Below are positions 38,120-47,528 of a stretch of 64,000 bases of DNA, piece by piece. The notes under the pieces are model-generated. The model did no database searches, was not told the DNA's origin, and saw only the letters and a program-made list of their open reading frames with translations. Position 1 is the stretch's first letter; each line of letters starts with the position of its first letter. Source of the stretch: Haliea salexigens DSM 19537 (lineage in GTDB: Bacteria; Pseudomonadota; Gammaproteobacteria; Pseudomonadales; Halieaceae); contig NZ_AUHJ01000005.1 in the NCBI RefSeq assembly GCF_000423125.1, positions 124,001-188,000 on the forward strand, read 5' to 3'. The translations under genes were made by a program, and so were the position numbers.

Positions 38120-38675
38120 GCTGTAGCATCGTTGCCAGGAGGCCCTCGCTGGCCGCCTCGACCAGCTCCAGCACGCGCACGAATCCGTCCCCCGCACCAT
38201 AGTACGGATCGGGCACCTCGCGCTCGGCCACTTCAGCGGCGAAATCCAGGAAGAGTCCGAAGTGCCCGGCGTAGTCCAGGGGCGCTTCGCGGCGTACGTT
38301 GTCGAGGTTGGATTCGTCCATCGCCAGTATGTAGTCGAAGGAGTAGAAATCTTCCCAGCAAAGCTGGCGCGCGCGCAACGGCTCCAGCGAGTAACCGCGC
38401 CGGCGGGCGGCCGCAACGCTGCGCGCGTCAGGCGCTTTGCCAATGTGCCACTCGGCCGTGCCGCAGGAGTCGGCCTCAATGCGGTGCTCAAGCCCACGAG
38501 AGGCAACGAGGTGGCGAAACACCCCTTCCGCTGTGGGCGAGCGACAGATATTGCCCAGACACACAAATAGCACCCGTTGGGGTGTGGCCGGCCGAGGTGC
38601 GGCCGGCTTAGGTGCGGCCGGCTTAGGTGTGGCCGGCTGAGGTGCGGCCGGCTGAGGTGCGTCTGACTTACTCAC
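38112..38675 (-). CDS. low-molecular-weight protein tyrosine phosphatase with repeat-encoded N-terminal linker
   Basis: 187 aa from a GTG at 38675, with GGAGGAG five bases upstream. Residues 5-32 are a Pro/Ala linker of pentapeptide repeats (PAAPK/PATPQ). The catalytic domain starts at residue 33 and has the P-loop CLGNICR with Cys39 and Arg45, then SPTAEGVF, and a distal Asp loop [10 protein letters not shown]. Without the linker the size is the usual about 155 aa. The family dephosphorylates tyrosine, often on kinases of capsule or envelope synthesis. Its start codon overlaps the kdsB stop (GTGA). Confidence 0.92.
   Translation of the reverse strand: MSKSDAPQPAAPQPATPKPAAPKPAAPRPATPQRVLFVCLGNICRSPTAEGVFRHLVASRGLEHRIEADSCGTAEWHIGKAPDARSVAAARRRGYSLEPLRARQLCWEDFYSFDYILAMDESNLDNVRREAPLDYAGHFGLFLDFAAEVAEREVPDPYYGAGDGFVRVLELVEAASEGLLATMLQHD
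38581..38670 (-). repeat. 15-bp tandem repeat, five full units plus one degenerate
   Basis: Five units of GGTGCGGCCGGCTKA type (38581-38655) and a degraded sixth (38656-38670). The unit length is a multiple of three, so copy-number change alters the phosphatase linker by five residues without shifting the frame. Units differ at only one to three positions. Confidence 0.9.
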
Positions 38676-39436
38676 GCCCTCTCCTCCAAGCGTGCGCGAA
38701 CTGCCAGCAAATCCTCGTGCGTGTCCACACCGGCCGGCACCTCGGCTACCGCGGCGGCAACGTGGATGCCCACGCCGTGGTACAGCGCGCGCAACTGCTC
38801 CAGCTGTTCCAGTTGCTCCAGCGGAGCCGGCGGCCAGCTCACGTAACGGTGCAGGAAGGCAACCCGGTAGGCGTAAATACCCACATGACGCCACCAGCGG
38901 CCATTCTCGGGCAGGCTTGTGCCAAGCGTTGCGAAAGCATCGCGGGGCCAGGGTACCGGAGCGCGGCTGAAGTAGAGTGCCCGGCCCTGTGCATCAGCCA
39001 CCACTTTCACCGCGTTAGGGTTGCGCAGCTCCTCCAAACTCTCAATGGCAACACTCAGTGTGGCAATTTCGCAGTCCCTGTGTGCCGCCAGATTCGCCGC
39101 CACCTGGTCAATTACCGCGGGCGGAATCAGAGGTTCGTCGCCCTGCACGTTCACCACGATGGCATCATCCGGCAACTCGAGCAGGCGCACCACTTCTTCC
39201 AGTCGGTCCGTGCCGGAGGGGTGTTCAGGATCAGTCATCACGGCCTCGCCGCCAAACGCCGTAGCAGCGCGGTATACACGATCGTCATCCGTTGCCACTA
39301 CCACACGCTGGGCGCTGCTACGCTGCGCCTGCTCCCAGACATGCTGGAGCATGGGACGCCCGGCGATATCCAGCAATGGCTTGCCGGGCAGACGGGTTGA
39401 GGCGTAACGGGCGGGGATAACCACAGTGAATTTCAT
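38672..39436 (-). CDS. kdsB: 3-deoxy-manno-octulosonate cytidylyltransferase
   Basis: 254 aa from the ATG at 39436. The nucleotide-binding start is [19 protein letters not shown]; other blocks are [36 protein letters not shown] and RHVGIYAYR. It activates KDO as CMP-KDO for lipopolysaccharide. A short internal triplication encodes [10 protein letters not shown] near residue 215. lpxK lies 13 bases upstream and the phosphatase start overlaps its stop. Confidence 0.97.
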   Translation of the reverse strand: MKFTVVIPARYASTRLPGKPLLDIAGRPMLQHVWEQAQRSSAQRVVVATDDDRVYRAATAFGGEAVMTDPEHPSGTDRLEEVVRLLELPDDAIVVNVQGDEPLIPPAVIDQVAANLAAHRDCEIATLSVAIESLEELRNPNAVKVVADAQGRALYFSRAPVPWPRDAFATLGTSLPENGRWWRHVGIYAYRVAFLHRYVSWPPAPLEQLEQLEQLRALYHGVGIHVAAAVAEVPAGVDTHEDLLAVRARLEERA

Positions 39437-39449
39437 AACGTGTACAGGC

Positions 39450-40439
39450 TCAATGCGATTGGGTGGCCAGCGCGACGATGCGCTCGATGACGGTATCCGG
39501 CAAGCGGGCACTGATCTTGAGATACCAGTGGTTTGCCGCGGCAAAAGCACGACATTTTACCGAGTCTTTCTCCGTCATGATAACCGGCGCCGCACCGAGG
39601 GCACTGAGGTCTGCCGCGCTATAGCTATGATGGTCGGGGAAAGCATGCTCGACGACCTGGTAACCCATGCCACGCAGCGTGTTGAAAAACTGCTGCGGTT
39701 GCCCGATACCGGCGACCGCGTGGACTTCGGCGCCTGACACAGGCGCACAACCCTGCGCCACCGCTCCCACCGCAAACACACCATCGACACTGTAGAATAC
39801 CGATGTGCTCGCGTCCTCGCCGCCCCGCCAGAGCAGCGCATCGACACTGCGAAGGCGGCTTCTGGGTTCGCGCAGAGGGCCCGCAGGCAGGCAGAACCCA
39901 TTGCCGATGCCGCGCCCGGCGTCCAGCAGGGCAATTTCAAGGTCCCGGGCCAGCGCATAGTGTTGCAGGCCATCATCGCACAACACCACATCCACCGACT
40001 GTTCGGCCAACAAGGCGCGCACCGCAGCCGGTCGATCAGGAGCCACCACACAGGGTGCGCCGGTGCGCTGGAATATCAGCAGTGGCTCGTCGCCGCAGTC
40101 GCTGGCGGTGCTGGCCGCGTTTACGCGATGTGGGAATGCGGCCGTGGGGCCTGCCCCGTAGCCGCGGCTGACCACACCCGGGCGCAGGCCACGCGCCTGC
40201 AGGGCTTCAACCAGGGCAATCACCACAGGCGTCTTTCCTGTGCCGCCCACGGTGATGTTGCCGATAATCACCACGGGCACTGGCGCACGGTATACACGGC
40301 GCAGGCCCCAACGGTACGCGAGACGCCGTAGCGCCATTGCGCTGCGGTAGGCCAATTCCAGGGGACGCAGAAGCCACGCCCAGCGCGCACCTTCGTACCA
40401 GGCCCGCAACAGAGCCGCTTCCACGGGTGAGCTAGTCAC
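39450..40439 (-). CDS. lpxK: tetraacyldisaccharide 4'-kinase
   Basis: 329 aa from a GTG at 40439 that overlaps the msbA stop by 8 bases; a longer frame to 40550 runs antiparallel to nothing but lies inside msbA and lacks similarity. A membrane-associating N-terminal helix is followed by the P-loop [18 protein letters not shown] and RGYGAG. Later blocks are [16 protein letters not shown] and [17 protein letters not shown]. It phosphorylates the 4' position of the lipid A precursor. AGGAG is close upstream. Confidence 0.95.
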   Translation of the reverse strand: MTSSPVEAALLRAWYEGARWAWLLRPLELAYRSAMALRRLAYRWGLRRVYRAPVPVVIIGNITVGGTGKTPVVIALVEALQARGLRPGVVSRGYGAGPTAAFPHRVNAASTASDCGDEPLLIFQRTGAPCVVAPDRPAAVRALLAEQSVDVVLCDDGLQHYALARDLEIALLDAGRGIGNGFCLPAGPLREPRSRLRSVDALLWRGGEDASTSVFYSVDGVFAVGAVAQGCAPVSGAEVHAVAGIGQPQQFFNTLRGMGYQVVEHAFPDHHSYSAADLSALGAAPVIMTEKDSVKCRAFAAANHWYLKISARLPDTVIERIVALATQSH

Positions 40440-42246
40440 TGAACTCCTGATGATAGAGTTGCGCATACAGCCCGCCCTGTGCGAGCAATTCATCGTGCGT
40501 ACCGGCCGCGACAATGCTGCCTGCATCCATGACCACGATGCGATCGGCACGCTCGACGGTGGAGAGCCGGTGGGCGATCACAATACTCGTGCGGTTGCGC
40601 ATGATGGTGTCCAGGGCGCGCTGGATACGGTGCTCCGACTCGTTGTCCAGCGCCGACGTCGCCTCATCAAGAATCAGCACCGGTGCGTCCTTGAGAATGG
40701 CGCGGGCGATGGCCAGCCGCTGCCGCTGGCCGCCGCTGAGGCCACCGCCATCGTCGCCCAGCTCCGTGTCCAGGCCCTGGGGTAGACGTTCGATGAACTC
40801 CATGGCGTGTGCGGACTGGCAGGCCGCGATGACATCGTCGCGACTGGCGCCGGCCAGATCCCCATAAGCGACGTTATTGAAGACGGTGTCCTGAAACAGC
40901 GTGACATCCTGCGACACCATTGCCAGCTGACGCCGCAGGTTGGCCAGCTCGTAGTCGGCAATGGACATGTTATCCAGTGTGATTTCGCCATTCTGCAGTG
41001 GATAGAAGCGCGCCAACAACTGTATCAAGGTACTTTTGCCGCTCCCGGAACGCCCCACCAGGGCGACCGCTTCTCCCGCGCGGATGTCCAGGTTCAGACC
41101 GTTGAGCACCAGCTGGTTCGTGCCCGGGTAGCTGAAACTCACATTGCGCAGTGCGATATCGCCACGTGCCCGCGCCACGGTGTGCGTGCCGGTATCGAGC
41201 TCGTCCTCCAGATCCAGTTGCGCGAAGATGTCCTCTGCCGCCGCCAGCCCGCGCTGGATAATGCTCTGAATGCTGCTGACCTGCCGAATCGGCTTGCCCA
41301 GCAAGCCGGCGGCCGTTAGAAAGGCGACCAGCGACCCGGCGCTGAACCCGCTCAGGATGTCCGGGTTGAGCGCGAACCAGACCAGTGCCCCCAGGGCAAT
41401 GGAGAGCATGGTCTGAATAACGGGCGTGCTGAACGCGTCGACGAAGGCCAGTTTCAGGCTCTGGTTGCGATTGTACTCGCTGGCCGCAGCGAAACGGCTG
41501 CTCTGCTGCGCCTGACCGCCGAACAGGCGCACCTCCCGGTAGCCGCCGATACTCTCGTTGGACACCTGGGTCACGTCCCCCATGGAGTCCTGTATGCGCC
41601 GGCTATAGCGCCGGAAATGCTTGCCGACCACGCTCACCACAAGGGCGATACAGGGCGCCACCAGCATGAATATCAGGCTCAGGCGCCAGTTAAGGTAGAA
41701 GAGATAACCCAGCAGGCCGATGACCGTAAGGCCCTCCCCCACGACCACTTTCAGCGCCTTGGTCGCAGCGCCGGTGATCTGCTCCACGTTGTAGGTGATT
41801 TTGGAAATCAGCACGCCCTGGCTGTTGCTGTCGTAATAACTGCTGGGGGCCAGCTGCATCTTGTCGAAAAGCTCGAGGCGCAATTGGTGTATCAGGTTGC
41901 GCGCCACGTGGTTCATGAAATAGTTGCCGGCGAAATAGCCCATGGAGCGGGTAAAAGCCAACACCACCATCGCAACCGGCACACCGATACGGGCGAACTC
42001 CAGACGGGTCATGTCGCCTTCATCCAGCAGGGCATAGGCCGCGCGCGCCACCAGGCCAGAGTCCGCTTTGTCGGATTCGTTCAGCGAGTCCAGCAGGAAT
42101 TGCATGAGATCGGCCAGCAGCACGTTGCCGGTGGAATACAGTATGTAACCGGCAATGCTGAGCGCGAACAGGTACCAGTAGGGCAATACATAGGAGAGCA
42201 AACGCCGGTACAACTGCCAGTCGCTGGTGCGCGGCCCCTCAGTCAC
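40432..42246 (-). CDS. msbA: lipid A export ATP-binding/permease protein MsbA
   Basis: 604 aa. Six membrane helices in the first about 320 residues are followed by the nucleotide-binding domain: Walker A GRSGSGKSTLIQLL, Q-loop VSQDVTLF, signature LSGGQRQRLAIARAIL, Walker B LILDEATSALD and the switch His (IAHRLST). It flips lipid A-core across the inner membrane. The GTG start overlaps the exbD stop by 8 bases. Confidence 0.97.
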   Translation of the reverse strand: MTEGPRTSDWQLYRRLLSYVLPYWYLFALSIAGYILYSTGNVLLADLMQFLLDSLNESDKADSGLVARAAYALLDEGDMTRLEFARIGVPVAMVVLAFTRSMGYFAGNYFMNHVARNLIHQLRLELFDKMQLAPSSYYDSNSQGVLISKITYNVEQITGAATKALKVVVGEGLTVIGLLGYLFYLNWRLSLIFMLVAPCIALVVSVVGKHFRRYSRRIQDSMGDVTQVSNESIGGYREVRLFGGQAQQSSRFAAASEYNRNQSLKLAFVDAFSTPVIQTMLSIALGALVWFALNPDILSGFSAGSLVAFLTAAGLLGKPIRQVSSIQSIIQRGLAAAEDIFAQLDLEDELDTGTHTVARARGDIALRNVSFSYPGTNQLVLNGLNLDIRAGEAVALVGRSGSGKSTLIQLLARFYPLQNGEITLDNMSIADYELANLRRQLAMVSQDVTLFQDTVFNNVAYGDLAGASRDDVIAACQSAHAMEFIERLPQGLDTELGDDGGGLSGGQRQRLAIARAILKDAPVLILDEATSALDNESEHRIQRALDTIMRNRTSIVIAHRLSTVERADRIVVMDAGSIVAAGTHDELLAQGGLYAQLYHQEFSD

Positions 42247-42670
42247 CGGCGGCGGCCTCCGCGGGCAGGCGGGTACTGATATTCATGTGCACGAAGCCCA
42301 TCTGCCCCGCCGCATCCATGGCCCGCACGACAGCCTGATGTGCTGCCTGCGCATCGGCGGCGATAACCAGCGGCAATGTGGTGTCGCCGGCGGATACCTT
42401 GTAAATCGCCGCCTGCAGCGTGCGTACGCGGTTGTCCACCAGTGGCTGCCCATTTACCCGGTAGCGCCCCTCCTCGTCCACCAGCACTTCCACCTGTTGC
42501 TCGACGACCTCCCGCGGCTCACCATTGGCTTCCGGCAGGTCCAGCGTGAGCTGCGTTTCCCGCGTGAACGTGGTGGACACCATAAAGAAGATCAGCAGCA
42601 GGAATACCACATCGATCAGGGGCGTGAGGTTCACCCCCACTTCTGCGGCTTGCTGGCGGCGGAATTTCAA
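42239..42670 (-). CDS. exbD: biopolymer transport protein ExbD/TolR family
   Basis: 143 aa. One membrane helix near residues 17-36 includes the essential Asp in LTPLIDVVFLLLIFFMV. A periplasmic domain begins after TTFTRETQLTLDLPEA. It works with the upstream ExbB-like protein as a proton-driven energiser. The TTG start overlaps the exbB stop (TTGA). Association with msbA-lpxK is common in marine gammaproteobacteria. Confidence 0.93.
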   Translation of the reverse strand: MKFRRQQAAEVGVNLTPLIDVVFLLLIFFMVSTTFTRETQLTLDLPEANGEPREVVEQQVEVLVDEEGRYRVNGQPLVDNRVRTLQAAIYKVSAGDTTLPLVIAADAQAAHQAVVRAMDAAGQMGFVHMNISTRLPAEAAAGD

Positions 42671-43290
42671 GTGCGCTCGTCCCGCCGTTCATCGTTGTGC
42701 AGGGCGTCCATGAGCTTGATCGTTTCCTGCTCAAGGCCGACGACAATGGCGTCAATACGGCCGACGAAATAGCGGTGCATGACCAGTGCCGGAATCGCCA
42801 CCGCCAGGCCGGCGGCAGTGGTGATCAGCGCTTCCGAAATGCCACCGGCAAGCGCGCTCGCATTGCCCGTACCCTGCGCCATGATCTGTGCAAACACCTT
42901 GATCATGCCGACTACGGTACCCAGTAGCCCGAGCAGCGGCGCAACGGCGGCAATGGTGCCCAGCGTATTCAGGTAGCGCTCAAGCTCATGCACAACGTGG
43001 CTCGCAGCGTCCTGGATGCTCTCTTTCATCACATCGCGACCGTGGCTGGCATTCGCGAGACCGGCCGCTAGAATGCGCCCGAGCGGGGACGACTGGCGCA
43101 GGCTGCGCAGGCGCTGGGTGTCCAGCTCCCCTGCCTTGAGCTGCTTCCATACCGTGGCCAGCAGGTGCGGCGGCGCAATCTTCCTGGTATTCAGCGTGTA
43201 CAGGCGTTCAACACAAATCGCCAGCGCGAGAATAGAACAGAGCAGAATCAGCACCATCAGCCAACCGCCCGCAGTTACAAGTTCCAGCAC
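42667..43290 (-). CDS. exbB: MotA/TolQ/ExbB proton channel family protein
   Basis: 207 aa with three membrane helices (about residues 9-27, 110-132 and 155-175). The family core reads LNTLGTIAAVAPLLGLLGTVVGMIKVF and GGISEALITTAAGLAVAIPALVMHRYF (in order). It forms the pentameric channel for ExbD. No TonB gene is adjacent, so the partner is unknown. It is preceded by a good promoter candidate. Confidence 0.94.
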   Translation of the reverse strand: MLELVTAGGWLMVLILLCSILALAICVERLYTLNTRKIAPPHLLATVWKQLKAGELDTQRLRSLRQSSPLGRILAAGLANASHGRDVMKESIQDAASHVVHELERYLNTLGTIAAVAPLLGLLGTVVGMIKVFAQIMAQGTGNASALAGGISEALITTAAGLAVAIPALVMHRYFVGRIDAIVVGLEQETIKLMDALHNDERRDERT

Positions 43291-43319
43291 AATACATTTC
43301 CATTGCCCGAGTGGCCTGC

Positions 43320-43348
43320 ATTATACGCACAGGCCCGAGGCCTGCGAA
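43320..43348 (-). promoter_or_regulatory. probable sigma-70 promoter of the exbB-exbD-msbA-lpxK operon
   Basis: On the minus strand TTCGCA (43348-43343) and a perfect TATAAT (43325-43320) are 17 bases apart, about 30 bases before the exbB start. The spacer contains the palindrome GGCCTCGGGCCT. It lies in the 65-base gap between comEC and exbB. Confidence 0.5.
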
Positions 43349-43355
43349 ACTGCAG

Positions 43356-45653
43356 CTAGCGCTTCCAATACCGGGGCTCCAATGCCCGATGCTGTAGCAA
43401 TACGGGCGCCTTTGCGGGGTGCAGCACCCACTCCAGCGCGCCCGACTCGGCGGTGCTGACCGTTGTAATGCCAGCCGCGCTGTGCCGGTCGACCACCACC
43501 CGCGCCGGGTGGCCGAAATGGTTGGCCCGGGCATGGGTGAACACCACGTAGGCTGGCGCCACCTGCCGCAACCAGGCCCAGGAGGACGAGGTATGGCTGC
43601 CGTGATGCGCGGCCAGGGCAATTTCACTGGCCAGGCTCGAGCGCCAGTAGCGAACCAGCGTTCTTTCGCGCTCAGCGCCGATATCCCCCGGCAATAACAG
43701 CTCGATACCGGGTAGCTGGATGCGCAGCACACAGGAGCCATCGTTCTTGTTGAGCTGCTCCCCTTTGGCGGGGGACAGCAGCTGAAACCGGACATCATCC
43801 CGCCAGCGCCATGCCGCACCCGCGCGGCACACTTGCGCCCCCACCGCGTCGGCGAGGTCGGGCCCTGCCCACAGCGCACCGGACACCCACCAGGGCCGCA
43901 GGCTTTCAATACCGGCACTGTGATCCCGGTCGCCGTGGCTCACGATCAGCGTGTCCAGACGGGAAATACCGCGCTGCCGCAGCACCGGAATGACCGCACG
44001 CTCGGCAACCGAGACACCACCCGGGGCACCTCCACCGGTATCGTAAAGCAATGCACGTTGGCGGTCGTAAACGAGGACGGATGTTCCCTGCCCCACGTCC
44101 AGCACGAGTACATGCACCGCCTGTGGACTCGCCACCCGATGGCTGGCAAACGGCAAAAGCAGCGGCAGCACCAGCGCGAACAGCAGTGTTCGGTGTAGCC
44201 AGCGCAACGGCATGCACAGCAGCAGAAGCGCCACAACCGACAGACCAAGGGCCAGGGGCGTTGTGACGATTTCCCGGAAGATCGCCTGTGGATACTGCTG
44301 AGCCAGAGTTTGCGCAAGCGGCAGGAGCCGGGCGAGAGGCCAGGCTCCCAGCGCCCAGAGCGGTGTTGCCAGGCCGCTGCCCATCAGCGCAGCAACGCTA
44401 CCCGCGAGCACCAGCGGCACGACGATCATGCCTACCAGCGGCACCAACAGGGCGTTGCTCAGCGCCGCTATCAGGCTGGTTCCACCAAACCAGGCCCCGG
44501 CCAGCGGCAACATGGCCAGTGCCATGAATCCATGAGCCCCCAGCCAGCGGCGTCGACCAGACTGCCAGGCGCCAAACCAGAGCAAACACGCCACGGCCGT
44601 AAAGGACAGCCAGAAACCTGCCCCCAGCACAGCAAGCGGGTTTAGCGCCAACAACACCGCTGCTGCGAGCAGGAGATTGCGCCAGCTCAGTGCCGGGCGC
44701 CCGACCATCGCGGCACACAAGAGCGCAGCGAACATCAGCCATGCGCGCGATGTCGCCAGGGTGAAGCCTGCCAATGCCGTGTACAGCGTCGCCAGCAATA
44801 GCGCCAGCAGCGGAGGTAAGGCTCCGGTATTGCGATGCATGCCGAACAAGGCCAGTACGCGGCATAGGGCTGCGCCAAGCAGCAAGCCACAGGCAGCGAC
44901 CATGCCCACGTGCAGGCCTGAAATGACCAGTAAATGACTCACCCCGAACTGTTGAAACACACGCCACAACGGCGTTGTGAGCCCATTGCGGTCCGCCACT
45001 GCGAGCGCGCGCACCAGTGCTGCCTCCGGCCCACTACCGAGTGCGCTGCGAATCTGCTCGCTGATTCGCTGACGAATCCTGTGGTGCCGCTCCCGGCCAT
45101 CGTGCTCGCCAAGGCGTTGTGCAGGCGCCGTGCTGCTCACGCTGCCAACAGCGTCAATGCCGGCTTCCGCGTACCCGCGTTGTCTGTTTGTGCCGCCGGG
45201 GTTCTGCATACCCCAGGGTGTGCGCAGGCGCACCAGAAAGCGCCAGTGCTCCCCCGGCTGCAGGGTACGCCCACTGCTGTCGGTGAGCAGTAATCGCCGT
45301 GGACCGGCACAGGGGCCGGTGCCCGCAGTATCGCGAACAAACTCGAAACGCTGCCACTGGCGCCCCTCTGGTTGCAAAAATACCTGTGGTAAGCCTGCAA
45401 TATGACCTTCAACCCAGGCTGGAGTGCGCTCACAATCCATCGGCAGACGTTTGGCCAACAGTGACTGTGCTGCGCAGAGTCCAACGGCCGTGCCCAATAA
45501 CAGAGCTCCAGCCGTGCGCGCCAGCTGCGCCCCGCCCTGCCAGCTGAACAGGGCGAGCCCAGCAAACACCAGGGTGAGCCACACCGGGCCGGGAGAAGGC
45601 ATAAGGGAGCAGAACGCTACGCCGGCGATAAACGCCACCAGCTGCGCAGGCAT
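43356..45653 (-). CDS. comEC: DNA internalisation protein ComEC/Rec2
   Basis: 765 aa. N-terminal helices and DUF4131, then the Competence domain with SHLLVISGLHVGMVAACGLL and many membrane helices. The C-terminal metallo-beta-lactamase-like domain has VLDVGQGTSVLVYD, YDTGG, VSHGDRDHSAGIESL and LAAHHGSHTSSSW. It forms the inner-membrane channel for single-stranded DNA in natural transformation. Its position before exbB/msbA matches ycaI of E. coli. Confidence 0.95.
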   Translation of the reverse strand: MPAQLVAFIAGVAFCSLMPSPGPVWLTLVFAGLALFSWQGGAQLARTAGALLLGTAVGLCAAQSLLAKRLPMDCERTPAWVEGHIAGLPQVFLQPEGRQWQRFEFVRDTAGTGPCAGPRRLLLTDSSGRTLQPGEHWRFLVRLRTPWGMQNPGGTNRQRGYAEAGIDAVGSVSSTAPAQRLGEHDGRERHHRIRQRISEQIRSALGSGPEAALVRALAVADRNGLTTPLWRVFQQFGVSHLLVISGLHVGMVAACGLLLGAALCRVLALFGMHRNTGALPPLLALLLATLYTALAGFTLATSRAWLMFAALLCAAMVGRPALSWRNLLLAAAVLLALNPLAVLGAGFWLSFTAVACLLWFGAWQSGRRRWLGAHGFMALAMLPLAGAWFGGTSLIAALSNALLVPLVGMIVVPLVLAGSVAALMGSGLATPLWALGAWPLARLLPLAQTLAQQYPQAIFREIVTTPLALGLSVVALLLLCMPLRWLHRTLLFALVLPLLLPFASHRVASPQAVHVLVLDVGQGTSVLVYDRQRALLYDTGGGAPGGVSVAERAVIPVLRQRGISRLDTLIVSHGDRDHSAGIESLRPWWVSGALWAGPDLADAVGAQVCRAGAAWRWRDDVRFQLLSPAKGEQLNKNDGSCVLRIQLPGIELLLPGDIGAERERTLVRYWRSSLASEIALAAHHGSHTSSSWAWLRQVAPAYVVFTHARANHFGHPARVVVDRHSAAGITTVSTAESGALEWVLHPAKAPVLLQHRALEPRYWKR

Positions 45654-45772
45654 CAGTGGTTTAGCCGACTGTTTGCCGCCATAATACGGACCTGACAGTT
45701 ACCGTGGTTAAGTCATTCCACTCAAACACGGCCTAGCCGATCCATACACATCAAAGCCAGCCAGATTGCCAC

Positions 45773-46381
45773 ATGCCCCGAAAGACCCTCAAACAGTGGC
45801 TGCCCTCGCCCACCCGCATACGCCGCATCGACAGCTTGCGGGTGCTGGGCGACTGGATCTACCAGCCCAACCTGTGGCACATCAACCGCTTTTCCGCGTC
45901 GATGGCCTTTTTCGTGGGTGTATTTGTCGCGTTTCTACCCATTCCCGGGCAAATGCTGGTGGCCGCCGTACTCGCGGTACTGTTGCGCTGCAACCTGCCC
46001 ATGTCCGTGGCGCTGGTGTGGATCACCAATCCGCTAACCATGCCGGCGATGTTCTATCTGTCCTACCGGGTGGGCGCTTTGTTGATAGACGCGCCAGTGC
46101 ACGTACTGGAGTTCGAGCTCAGCGCGGCCTGGATCACCGACCGTATCGAGATGATCTGGAAGCCGTTACTGGTGGGCAGCCTGTTGTCGGGGCTGTTGTT
46201 CGGTTCTCTCGGCTATACGGCGGTCAGCCTGTTGTGGCGCTGGCGTGTGGGCCACCACTGGCGCAAGCGCCAGGCGCGAAGGGCGCAGCGTGTTATACAC
46301 GCTCCTGGTGAAGAATCTGTGCCGGCGCAAGACGAGCCGCCCGGCGCGCCGGATACAGCGCGGCCAGAACGCAAAGAGTGA
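45773..46381 (+). CDS. DUF2062 domain membrane protein
   Basis: 202 aa. The DUF2062 core spans residues about 20-160: NRFSASMAFFVGVFVAFLPIPGQM, LPMSVALVWITNPLTMPAMFY, and a further helix near VGSLLSGLLFGSLGYTAVSLL. The C-terminal 30 residues are hydrophilic and Pro-rich. Three to four membrane helices are likely. Function is unknown. Its last 89 bases are antisense to the end of lolE, an unusually long tail-to-tail overlap. Confidence 0.9.
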   Translation: MPRKTLKQWLPSPTRIRRIDSLRVLGDWIYQPNLWHINRFSASMAFFVGVFVAFLPIPGQMLVAAVLAVLLRCNLPMSVALVWITNPLTMPAMFYLSYRVGALLIDAPVHVLEFELSAAWITDRIEMIWKPLLVGSLLSGLLFGSLGYTAVSLLWRWRVGHHWRKRQARRAQRVIHAPGEESVPAQDEPPGAPDTARPERKE

Positions 46382-47528
46382 ACGCCAACAGCGACACCCA
46401 AAGCACATCCGACGCGAGTATTTCCACCGGCAGGAACGACACCGGGTAGACGTCGGTGCTGAGAAAGCGAATGCCCAGCACATGCTCCAGCCCCGCGACC
46501 AGTTGCGGAATGCCCAGGCTCAGCAAGACGCCAAATACACTGCCAAGCACCGCGCCCAGTACGCCGATCATGGCTCCCTGGAGGAGGAAGATACCGGTAA
46601 TGTCGCTGCCGGAGGCACCCAGGGTACGAAGAATCGCGATATCGCCCTGCTTGTCGAAAACCACCAGCACCAGCGACGACACCACGTTGAAGGCCGCCAC
46701 GCCGATAATGGAGAACAGCAGGATACTCACCAGGTCGCGAGAGAGCTGTATGGCGGAATACAGGTTGCCGTGCGTCATCATCCAGTTGGTGGTGTAATAG
46801 CCCGGTGGCAAATCTGCCAACAGCGACCAGCCCAGACCGTGCACGTTGAATAGATCATCAACCCGCAACTGCATGCCGCTCACGGCCCCCGCCAGCCCTG
46901 CCAACTCGGATGCCAACTCCAGGCTGATCACCGCGGCGGACTCGTCCAGCTCCGTACCGGTGGCAAACAGGCCGAGCAAGGTGACGGCCGCAAACCGGGT
47001 TGCCGCCGGGTTGCTGCTATCGCTGCCGGGAACGATCAGGGTGAGTGAATCCCCCGGTTTTGCACCGAGGCGGGCGGCCAGGCCGCTGCCTAACAGCAGC
47101 CCGCTTGATGCCTCGTTGAAGCGCTGCTGCAGCGCCGGGTCGAGTGCGGCGAGCAGTCCGTCAGTTTGCGCGGCCGGCAGCCCCATACCGATACCGGTTT
47201 CGATATCCCGCCCGCGCACGAACAGGGCATCAAACTGGACAAAGGGCTGCACTGATTGCACCTCCGGGCGCGCCGCCAGGGCGCTGGCGACCGGCTGCCA
47301 ATCCACCAGCGGGTCTGTGCCATACACCGTAATGTGCGGCACCAGTGCAAGAATCCGCTCGCGCATCTCCTTGTCAAAACCATTCATCACCGACAGCACG
47401 GCAACCAGCAGGCCGATCGCCAGAATCAGCCCCAGCGCCGACAGGGACGCCAGAAACGTCGACAGGTACCCGCGCCCGAAGGCGAAACTGTAGCGCAGGG
47501 CGATACGCCCCTGATCACGCAGGCGCAA
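46293..47528 (-). CDS. lolE: lipoprotein-releasing ABC transporter permease LolE
   Basis: 411 aa from a TTG with GGAG seven bases upstream. FtsX-like architecture: helix 1 (TFLASLSALGLILAIGLLVAVLSVMNGF), a periplasmic domain of about 200 residues, and three C-terminal helices (LLFSIIGVAAFNVVSSLVLVVFDKQGDIAILRTLGAS and later, in order). It is the second permease of LolCDE, last in the operon lolC-lolD-lolE, so assigned LolE by order. Its start overlaps the lolD stop by 14 bases. Confidence 0.92.
   Translation of the reverse strand: MRLRDQGRIALRYSFAFGRGYLSTFLASLSALGLILAIGLLVAVLSVMNGFDKEMRERILALVPHITVYGTDPLVDWQPVASALAARPEVQSVQPFVQFDALFVRGRDIETGIGMGLPAAQTDGLLAALDPALQQRFNEASSGLLLGSGLAARLGAKPGDSLTLIVPGSDSSNPAATRFAAVTLLGLFATGTELDESAAVISLELASELAGLAGAVSGMQLRVDDLFNVHGLGWSLLADLPPGYYTTNWMMTHGNLYSAIQLSRDLVSILLFSIIGVAAFNVVSSLVLVVFDKQGDIAILRTLGASGSDITGIFLLQGAMIGVLGAVLGSVFGVLLSLGIPQLVAGLEHVLGIRFLSTDVYPVSFLPVEILASDVLWVSLLAFTLCVLAALYPARRAARLAPAQILHQERV

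Noticed and set aside
38581-38670. Tandem repeat as a CRISPR array
   Set aside because: Units are directly adjacent with no spacers, are 15 bases long, and lie within a coding frame.
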